Shown here: in pieces, positions 55,921 to 64,000 of the stretch
Layout of the letters: each line of letters opens with the position of its first letter
How positions within the stretch are numbered: the stretch's first letter is position 1
NCBI RefSeq assembly: GCF_027172205.1
Contig: NC_070605.1
Location: forward strand, 42,123,804 to 42,187,803
Source of the DNA: Podarcis raffonei
Taxonomy: Eukaryota; Chordata; Lepidosauria; Squamata; Lacertidae
Reading direction: 5' to 3'
DNA length: 64,000 bases
Position numbers and translations under genes: made by a program
The notes under the pieces: generated by a model
The model's input: the letters and a program-made list of their open reading frames with translations, nothing else
The model's database searches: none
Told to the model about the DNA's origin: nothing

Positions 55921-57840
55921 CAAGGAAGATGCTTGAATGAAACATTGTCTACTTTTTCACTGGTCACTTTTGTAACAAGAAACCATCCAAAAACTGAGAT
56001 AATCTTGTAGAATCTCAAAACTGCACATTCCTTTGGAATTCTAAGGGATTGCCTACGCCATTTGAGTGCAAAAAGTATGGATTCCTTGCAAAGGAAATCT
56101 TAAATTCTGTGCACAAAAATATTTAGAGTATGCAAATCTGCATACTATGCATAATTGATTCTGCTTTGGGACTTCGATTTTTAGAGAAGCTATTTTTCAA
56201 AAAGCTTATTTAGAGAAAAATACAATTGGGGGTACATCTCTGAAATGGAGAAAAGAGAAAAGTGCAGTGGAGAAAATTTGTTGTTGAAGAAACATCCTGA
56301 AATGTTCAGCTGTATTCTGGACTTGATCAACAGATTCATGTGTAGCATCATTCGCTGGGTGATTTATGCTGTCAGCTGACCATATTGATAAGGGATATGC
56401 CTGCAGCCCTAATTCAGCTAGGGTCAGTTTATGCATATGTGTGCCTACAATACCAAGGCAATATATATTGGCAAGTGAAGTGCAAAACTTGATGTTTCTG
56501 TAGTAGTTCAGTAAAACTGCCCCAGTTATGTAGAAAGGGGGTGTCAGTGATTTTAGCAGTAGAGCAGAGCACATGAGTGTGGGCACTAAACTATCTTTCC
56601 ATCCACAGCTTACCTCCTGCAGCATCTCTCTCTGAGTGCTTGTAGCTTAGCAGAGTTTGCTTGTAGTATTGGGGCTTAACAGAGAGGAAAAGCTACTAGG
56701 GTACAGACTGCAGGGTGGTAGGCCTTGGGTGAGCAAAGTGTCCTATGATCCTCAGCCATGTGGCCCTTTGCTGTTATAATTGGATCCTACCCAGACCTTT
56801 CTTCTTACGCAATTTGGGGAAGTTCTGTGTTTAAACCCATAGCAATGTTACCACTATGTCTTATTTGACCTGATACCATATGACAGAACTACATGCTTAG
56901 CTATATTCACCTCTGTGCCTTATTTACTGCTTGTGCCAAAAAACTCTGAAGGCTTCATTTGAACTTAACATAATGTCAGTTCCATTATGGACCATAATTT
57001 TTAAAATCAACTAAATTGTAGTCCTTGATTATAGAGTTTGAAACCAGGTGCTGTAAACCCATTGTTAAAGAAAAATATGATTCTTCTGAGGGCCACAAGA
57101 TTGATTGTTAACAGTCTTTAATTATGAGATATTCTTATGAGAGTACCACACAGAATGCATTGATCATATGAAACCCTGTTGTCTTACCACAGAGCAGAAA
57201 AAGAATTCTAATATATAATGTGGAGCCATGTTCCCATACCTGGTGCCCTCCAGATGTTGCTGGAGTACAACTCTATCCCTGACCAGCTGGCTGGGGCTGA
57301 TGGGAGTTGGATTCCAACAATATCTGGAGGGCTGCAGGTTAGTCACCCCTGGGGAAGGCTGATGTTGAAGGCATGCTGCTGTCTCTCTTGATGAGTATTG
57401 CTTGAAAAGTGTTCTGTCATAGCGGATACATGATTGAAATCTGAGGAGACCAAGCTGACATGACAGAAGAGAAGTGCAAAACCCATAAAGGGTAGTGTGA
57501 ATCCTGCCAAGGACTTGTCACTTTCAAGGCATCAAATGTCTTTGATCACATTCTTTTCTTCACCCACAATTGTTAAGGTATTAGATAATTAGAATTTTCT
57601 GGTGGCTGTTCTTGCTGTCAGGTTAACTAAACAAGTTAGGCCTTAGTCATCAACATGTTTCCTTGGAAGTAATCTTCACTTATTTATAGAAATAACTTTT
57701 CCTACCTCTGATGTGGCTACAAATGGCTTGCATATTTTTATCTCGAGAAATTACATAATTGTGTTGCACATGGAAGTTCTAGCTTCCATAATAAATCCAT
57801 AGTTAAACAGTATGGAAATAAAAATATATTCTTGGAAATG
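55920..57840 (+). other. CREG1: CREG1 exon 4 / 3'UTR (end approximate)
   Basis: The acceptor TTCTCTGTAG (after a T-rich tract from about 55880) supplies the G that completes the stop. Everything after it is untranslated. AATAAA signals at 57790-57795 and 57817-57822, followed by T/GT-rich sequence, are plausible poly(A) sites, giving a 3'UTR of about 1.9 kb. A hAT-like MITE lies inside it (57236-57350). The 3' end is inferred. Confidence 0.55.
57236..57352. mobile_element. hAT-like MITE in the CREG1 3' region
   Basis: The arms CCTGGTGCCCTCCAGATG and TATCTGGAGGGCTGCAGG, with TGCTGGAGTACAACTCT and GGGAGTTGGATTCCAACA inside, are inverted around CAGCTGGCTGGGGCTG. Confidence 0.7.
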
Positions 57841-58284
57841 AAGTTGCCCTGTTTCTTATTATGTGCTGTATTTCATATTTGTGGGGGAGAGAGGAATAGA
57901 GGAAAATTTCTAACAGTGTAAATTGTCTGAAAGTGTGTAAAATGTGTGAGTTAAACTTACAGCATATTTTCCAGATCAGATTTTCTGATGCCTGCCATGA
58001 TTTTTAAAGAAAGACATAGATTTTATTGTGAAACTTAAATCTGATAACTAATATATAATCTGGTGTTTTTCCTCTGTATGCTTCTAGTTTGCAACATTTC
58101 TTTTTTGCTTTTGTACTAATTGGGTAAGTCATTTCAGGAGAGTCTGATTTGGCTTAAGCAGTATGATTTAATGCTTCCCTCTTTTATACTGACTACTACC
58201 TAGGTTTCATATTCATAAAGGTAAAGTGGCAAGTGTTGGGAAAAGATCCCCTGATAGATAAACCATTTAAACTAGAGGATAATA

Positions 58285-58526
58285 CAGTGGTACCTTGGGT
58301 TAAGTACTTAATTTGTTCCGGAGGTCTGTTCTTAACCTGAAACTGTTCTTAACATGAAGCACCACTTTAGCTAATGGGGCCTTCCACTGCCGCCGCACCG
58401 CCAGAGCACAATTTCTGTTCTGATTCTGAAGCAAAGTTCTTAACCCGAGGTACTATTTCTGGGTTAGCGGAGTCTGTAACCTGAAGCGTATGTAACCTGA
58501 AGCGTATGTAACCCGAGGTACCACTG
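58285..58526 (-). mobile_element. Tigger/pogo-like MITE, copy D
   Basis: Ends CAGTGGTACCTTGGGTTA and …GAGGTACCACTG with TA on both sides (58283-58284 and 58527-58528). Two adjacent copies of GTAACCTGAAGCGTAT lie at the right end. It is orientated like copy C. Confidence 0.85.
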
Positions 58527-58574
58527 TACTTCTGGGAGTGGCCACTGGGAGCAGTCAGCTGTAGTCAGAAGTAC

Positions 58575-58685
58575 CAATGCCAGCCTAAGAACATGAAAAG
58601 AGTCTACTGGATCAGGCCAATGGCCCATCTTGTCCAGCATCCTGTTCTCACAGTGGCCAACTAGATGCCTATGAGAAGCAGATTA
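58575..58685. repeat. Dispersed repeat, 'GGATCAGGCCAATGGCCCAT' type
   Basis: Contains TACTGGATCAGGCCAATGGC, then CATCCTGTTCTCACAGTGGC and CAACTAGATGCCTATGAGAAG. I recall this as a very common squamate interspersed sequence; the family name is uncertain. Confidence 0.5.
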
Positions 58686-58689
58686 TTCA

Positions 58690-59625
58690 TAATACGCAAA
58701 TGCTGCACTTTGAGGCAGCTCACTTGCCTGATCTCTCCCAATCTAAACACTATGGAGTATGTGCGTGTCTGGGGAAGAAGAAAGGTCTAAATATTGCAGG
58801 GGTTTTGTGGAAGCACAAATTGACTTTCTGCTTTGCACAGACACGTACTGTGTCTGTGAAGGATGAGCCATCCAGAGTTTTCTACTGCTGTATTGGTGTT
58901 CCCAACTGCAGCCTGTTACTTTTCCCCTAAAGTGAGAATGGCCTGCTCAGGAATCTTACTGTGATTAGTGCTACAAGCTGCACTCTGCTCCCAGTGACCT
59001 TGCTAGGGCAAGCGGAAGCATGATTGTTTTGCTCCCCCTGCTTCCCTTGCCTTTAAGTGCATAATTATATTGACATTCTGGTTTGGATTTTCTGCTGTGA
59101 CAAAGGTTACACAACTGTGTCACAAATGCAATCAGTTCTCATTGACAACATTATTTTGTGTCTGCTCCTGTTCTTGATTTGAGGCAAGGAAGAATCAAAA
59201 GGAAATGAAGAAAAGAAATTCTTCGCTTAAGGCAGTGGAGTTTCCCATCAGAAAGCTGGATATTATTCATAACTGTCATATCAGCGTTGAACAGAAGAGG
59301 GTGCCAAACACTGTCAGATTATTTTGTTTGATCAATGAAGTTTTACAGCCTTTACTTTAAAATAGATTCACTTTTAAATGGAATCTAGGCACAGATTTTC
59401 AGTGAGAACAGAAGGAATCTGGGGTGCTGGTGGCCTCTTACATTAAACCTCACTCACTTTTGATTTTTCATTTCTTCGACAGTATAACCTTTTATTGGAA
59501 TACTATGTACCCCTCTAAAGTCCTTGCTGGAAATAACGTTGAAGATTGATTCTCGTTATGACCTCAGTTTAACATAAAAATATATCTTTATTGGTATTGC
59601 ATTCCAAAAGCAGTCCAGTGCTGTA
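58690..59625. other. Intergenic stretch without recognised gene
   Basis: No exon-like open frame or repeat that I can name. Confidence 0.5.
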
Positions 59626-59626
59626 A

Positions 59627-59812
59627 GGGAAGCGCTGTAGCTCAGTGGTAGAGCATCTGCTTTGAGTGCAGAAGGTTTCAGGTTCAGTCTCCACCATCTC
59701 CAGACAGAGCTGGAAGAGACTCCTGTCTGGAACCCTGGAGAGCTGCTGTCAGCCCATGTGAACAATACTGATCTAGATGAACCAGTGGTCTGGCTCTGGA
59801 TAAAAGTAGCTT
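59627..59812 (+). mobile_element. tRNA-Ala-like SINE, well preserved
   Basis: The head GCTGTAGCTCAGTGGTAGAG, then CATCTGCTTTGAGTGCAGAAG and a B-box-like GGTTCAGTCTCC, retains Pol III boxes. The body GAGACTCCTGTCTGGAACCC, then ATACTGATCTAGATGAACC and GGTCTGGCTCTGGATAAAAG, is the standard form. It is the reference copy for the decayed ones at 8100, 28640, 46700 and 55760. Confidence 0.8.
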
Positions 59813-60139
59813 ACTACATTCCTTGGATCCCACAGTAGTGCTGTTCAGATGTTCAAAGAACACAAGGAGGCATAATATGTGTAAAGGGTGTGCCCTACTC
59901 ACTGCATTGAGTGGGAAGATCTGAGGGTGGGATCCCAAGTGTGCTCAGTTGAAGTTTCTGCTTAAAAGTCCCTAAAATATCAGAAGACCACTTCAAGTAA
60001 CTCAGAGCAGAGCTTTCAGTGCACTTGCCTCTGCTCCATGAAACAGCATCCCTGCTGAGATATGACAGGTGCCCTCTTTCTGTACAATTGAAGCATTTGC
60101 GACCAGCTTTTCCATCTGGATGAAAAGGTCTACCTTAAG

Positions 60140-60270
60140 TGTTCATTTTGCATTGCTTTTAGAGCTCTCATCAGTTGGTTTTGTGTATTGTTTTAAAAAT
60201 TATTTTAGGTGCTTTTATGGTATGTATGTAAATTGCCTTGAGGCATACGTAAAAGGGAATTAAAAAATAA
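60140..60270 (+). mobile_element. LINE 3' tail fragment
   Basis: AT-rich 3'UTR ending TGTAAATTGCCTTGAGGCAT and then an A-rich tail, similar to other L2-type ends here. Confidence 0.35.
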
Positions 60271-61167
60271 TTTTTCTGTGATTAGTAACCATGATAATAA
60301 AGGGTTCCTGATTGCAAAGTGTAAGCATGAATGAGCTTAGAATTGCCTTTCAGGCCTTCTCAGTCAACATGGGGGGGGGGTTAGGGGTAGAGGGAATGGG
60401 AATAGTGGCCCTGTCCTCCCTACACATTTTATACCCTTGGTGCCAGATTTAGGGCTATGTGGGCAGTTCCCCCGCACAGGGCACCAAGCCAAGGAGGCGC
60501 AAAACTATGACATAGTGCCCTTGAGTGCATGCACAGAGCAGGTGGTTAAGGGTGGCGGAGGACACTAAATTTTGTCCTTGCTCAGGGCACCATATTACCA
60601 AAGTTCACCCCTGATATTCTCATGTGTTTTTTGAACACTTGATCAGGGCAAATGTTGACTTAAATTCAGCACTGGACTCCTAATAGGAAACCCTTGATAA
60701 GAGAGTGGATGAAAACTATAGGTGAACTAATAGGCCCATAGTAAATGATGGAAGGAAGTTAATGTACCCCCAGTAGCCTATTCCCCCCCTTAAAAATGTG
60801 AATAAAAAAAATCAGTCCTGTATCATGAGAATGCTAGCTCCTGTGTCAACTTGGAACAGAGTTAACCCCAAGGTAAAATTAACTCCTGGGGTCTGAGAGC
60901 ACCCCCTGCCTCCCTGGGCAGTGATTTGTAATCTTTTAAAAAACGTACAGAGAGGAATTCCTTTTCTTGTTCTAGAAAAACTGAAAAAGCCTACTCCTGT
61001 GCTCTAGAAGTGCTATAACCACAACAATTAAAATCTGCAAAATGCTGAGTTGTATCTCTGTTCCATTTTTAGAAGCTTCTGGGAATAAAATGGACTCCAG
61101 TTAGTTTAGGTGCTTGCTAGTTTTAATTTCCAATGTGTTTCAATAGGGGAAAATCAGTCCCATTATC

Positions 61168-61308
61168 AGGTTCTTAACCTGTGGGTCCCCAGATGTTGTT
61201 GGACTACAACTCCCATCATCCCTGAGCTCTGGCCTTGCTAGCTAGGGGTGATGGGAGTTGTAGTTCAACAATATCTGGGGACCCACAGGTTGAGAAAGGC
61301 TGGACTAT
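61168..61308. mobile_element. hAT-like MITE
   Basis: The left arm AACCTGTGGGTCCCCAGATG and the right arm ATCTGGGGACCCACAGGTT are near-perfect inverted copies. The inner arms TTGTTGGACTACAACTCCC and GGGAGTTGTAGTTCAACAA also pair. I could not find a matching 8-bp flank. Confidence 0.75.
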
Positions 61309-61309
61309 G

Positions 61310-62610
61310 TTTAGCTTCCTGAGGAGGAGGAGGAGGACATGGAACATCACAGTACAAGCCTGCACATCCCCAACAGCAGCGGCAAAAAGGGGAGTCCTTG
61401 TGCCCACCAGGCCTAACCAACATGGTCCATGCACTTCTTTCAGGCAGTGTGCTTGCTGAAGGGAGATGGGCTCTTCTGAGCAGGCTGTCATGGGCCAGAA
61501 GTCAGCTTCACCTGCTGAGCAGCAGCCTGAAGGAACAGAAGGCGAAGTGACTCCACCTGCTGCTGATCAGCCTTCTTGCTCCTGATGAGAACCAGCTGGC
61601 TCCAGCTTTCTTAAGCAGGGTTTCCAGCCTCAGTCAGTTGCTGGAAACAATATTTGTTGTTCCTGGTCAGACCTTGCTGCTGCTTGCTTTTCATGAGCTT
61701 GGACTCTTGGCTTTCTTGACCCCCGGACCGTCTGACAGGCAAGTACCTCCCTGAAACTTGACTGGTTGACTGGCCTTGCTCACCACTCAGCTCTGTTGTG
61801 GCTGAGCAGCATGGGACTAACGGGCAGAGTCACTGAGTCCATATATATATATATGACACTGTCTGCCAGCAGTGCTGTTAGCTGAGACCGTGTGGTGGTA
61901 GAGGATCACCAAAGAGGCTGCATAGGGGCCTGGCAGAAATGATAGGCCGCAACATGGAGGTTGAAGCTGCCAGGTGGAAGGACTTCAATATGCTGCTTTC
62001 CATTTCTAGGCCTATTCCTGGGGATAAGGCAGCCCAGGCAGATGTGGACATAGGCAACTGAGTGCCAAGTATCAATGGGGAGAACATGAGCATCTTGGCC
62101 CACATTACATGCATGTTTTTTCTTCTGTGCTTCAGAGTCCAGAATCTCCCAGACAACCCTCAGAAGGTCTGGATCTGTCTTCTGTACCCACCTTGAAAGT
62201 GGGGTGTGGATATGGCCCTGTTGCTCTGAAGCCTGCTCCCATCTTGGGCCCTGCCAGTTGTCCATCCTGGGCTGTGGGTTCTTCCTTTACTGAGCAATAT
62301 GCCTCAGATGAAACTTTTACTAAGTTTGCATGAGATCAAAGTCAGGTGCAAAAGAGACAGGGAAGGTAGATCTTATATTTAAAATAAGGAACAGGGTACT
62401 CTTGCTTTCAGTACCAAAGTTCAGCGCTACCGTACCAACCTCCAGTCCCAATTTTCTTTATTTTAGCAATTTTCTTTATTTTATGGGAGGGATCCTGACT
62501 TTTTATTGCTGTTGTTAAATGCTTGGGAGTACAAAACCCTGGCTGATCTCTACTGCAAATTGCCCAGAGATATACTAGTAGGTCCTGACCTACCTTCTTC
62601 CCACTCTTGG
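61310..62610. other. Unassigned stretch, probably repeat-derived
   Basis: Higher GC than its surroundings. The minus strand has an open frame of 119 codons (62265-61906, starting MDNWQGPRWEQASEQQG) that I cannot assign. The text around 61490-61800 reads like an interspersed repeat, possibly an old long terminal repeat, but no paired copy lies in the window. No host exon is recognised; CD247, the neighbour I recall after CREG1 in human, is not visible. Confidence 0.35.
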
Positions 62611-62617
62611 TCTAAGA

Positions 62618-62871
62618 CAGGGGTCAGGAACCTTTTCCAGCCGTGGGCCAATCCACCATCCCTCAGACCAAGTGGTGGGCTGGACTGTATTTTTTTTTGG
62701 GGGGGGGGATGAACGAATTTCTATGCCCCACAAATAACCCAGAGATACATTTTAAATAAAAGCACACATTCTACTCATGTCAAAACACGCTGATTCCCAG
62801 ACCGTCTGTGGCCGGATTGAGAAGGCAATTGGGCCGCATCTGGCCCGTGGGCCTTAGGTTGCCTACCCCTA
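62618..62871. mobile_element. hAT-like non-autonomous element, 254 bp
   Basis: Left end CAGGGGTCAGGAACCTTTTC, right end GGGCCTTAGGTTGCCTACCCC. The flanks GTCTAAGA (62610-62617) and GTCTAAGG (62872-62879) agree at seven of eight bases. The right end matches that of the element at 17798-18074 (GGGCCTTAGGTTGCC). Confidence 0.78.
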
Positions 62872-62879
62872 GTCTAAGG

Positions 62880-64000
62880 GATGAGAGACACTTGAGATAA
62901 AGTGTATCTGTTGTCATCTGTGAATCCAGCACCTTGTTAAAATATGGAACATATCTGATACCTTGTATATACAACCTGTTACACAGAGGATTTTCACATC
63001 CATCAAATTTTGACGTGGACTATTGGGATCTAGCTGAAATGGTTGCTTTTTCAGTGTAATACAGATTCAGCCATTGCTGGTTAAAACAGCATTTGACAGG
63101 CCACTTTATAATGAAGGCCTGGCAACAATGGATTGTAATCTTAAAATGCTAGTGTATATATAATCTCCTCTTAAAATGTTTAGTGCCGCTTGAAGAGAAA
63201 TGTAATGAACAAGTGATTAAATCGGCACTGTATGGGAGTGCTCTCACTTCTAGTACCATACCTGTGCATTTTTTCTTTTTGGGCATGTCTGCTTGTATGC
63301 ATGTCCCTCTCTTCCATTGCCTGTCAAGTAGCAAGAGGCAGGCAGCTATTAGGGGTGGGGATGTGCTTCAAATGATACCTATTGTTCAGAGAAACAAGGA
63401 AATGTGTAGAGTATTTCTTCCAGGAGTGGCTGCAGTAAAATAGAGTCATGGATTCCTGTTTACTTTTGTATGCTCTCCGGGGATTGGTCAGTGTGCAGGG
63501 TGGAGGTGAGATAATCCCTTTGGAAGCAGCAATTAATATCTATTTGCTAGCAATTGCTGCATTTTGAGGAGATTAGCACAGTGGAACCCAATTATAGCAG
63601 TGAAACTTCCCTGTAAGGGGGAGACGTACATTGTCAAACAGTAAAGCAATTTGAAGACTACGATTCCATTAAACTTTCTCAATATAAATGACTGGTTTGT
63701 GCTCTGTGGATGAGATTGTTCTCGTTTTCTGCACAACAAATCACCTGTGTACCCCACTGAGGGTTACCAACTTACTCGCCATACTGTGCTACTTGCTACT
63801 TAGCGCCCATTATCTTTGTGTGAGCATCTCTAAAATCGGCTTTAAGTATTAGCTTTGATTTTCCTCCCTGGGACTAAAATATGATCATTTTTGACTAAGC
63901 ATGAGCTGGGCTCCGCGGGAGACTTTTTGAGAGTGCATTTCCCCAAGCTTTACACATCTCCACCTCCTGCTCACAGGTGACAAAGTTATTCATTTTGCCT
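62880..64000. other. Right-end stretch without recognised gene
   Basis: Short chance frames only; no repeat or exon that I can name. Confidence 0.5.

Noticed and set aside
59636-59700. Functional tRNA-Ala gene
   Set aside because: Cloverleaf pairing is incomplete and it is continuous with a SINE body found elsewhere in the window.
61490-61800. Long terminal repeat of an old retroelement
   Set aside because: No second copy, target duplication or coding part is visible in the window, so the assignment cannot be supported.
57900-64000. CD247, the expected neighbour after CREG1
   Set aside because: None of its recognisable transmembrane or ITAM coding text is present; it probably lies beyond the window.
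1-64000. CRISPR array, phage, operon or other prokaryotic system
   Set aside because: Spliced vertebrate genes and squamate retroposons throughout; no spaced direct repeats or prokaryotic genes.

Overview
The window looks like nuclear DNA from a squamate reptile, probably a lizard. It is intron-rich and AT-leaning, and packed with repeats typical of squamates: BovB LINE pieces, a Sauria SINE whose tail resembles BovB, L2/CR1-clade LINE ends, tRNA-Lys and tRNA-Ala-like SINEs, and many short non-autonomous DNA transposons (hAT-like with 8-bp target duplications, Tigger/pogo-like with TA duplications). I see no bacterial, plasmid or viral gene content. A lacertid is possible, but that rests only on my memory of repeat types.

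Layout from left to right. (1) Positions 1-1000 hold a tRNA-Pro(CGG) gene on the minus strand next to a CpG-rich tract. (2) RCSD1 (CapZ-interacting protein, CapZIP) runs on the minus strand. Five coding exons are well supported between 17442 and 8835. The first exon lies further right; a candidate sits at 35205-35155. (3) A repeat-rich stretch of about 32 kb covers the presumed RCSD1 intron 1 and the intergenic region. It includes a 5'-truncated but fairly young BovB LINE at 44.3-45.9 kb. (4) CREG1 runs on the plus strand, with a CpG-rich, CCAAT-box-rich promoter just before 49678, three coding exons and a 3'UTR exon. (5) From about 57.9 kb to the end there is only repeat-bearing DNA without a recognisable gene.

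RCSD1 and CREG1 are arranged head to head, as I recall for human 1q24.2, and a tRNA-Pro gene lies beyond the 3' end of RCSD1 as there. The two proteins do not obviously work together: one is a cytoskeletal CapZ regulator, the other a secreted/lysosomal glycoprotein. Most of the window is transposon fossil. I found no convincing new biological system. The items most worth a second look are the very long direct repeats flanking the Sauria SINE and the BovB copy, the CREG1 stop codon split by an intron, the four tandem stops of RCSD1, the five-CCAAT promoter, and an unexplained 330-codon open frame around the candidate RCSD1 first exon.
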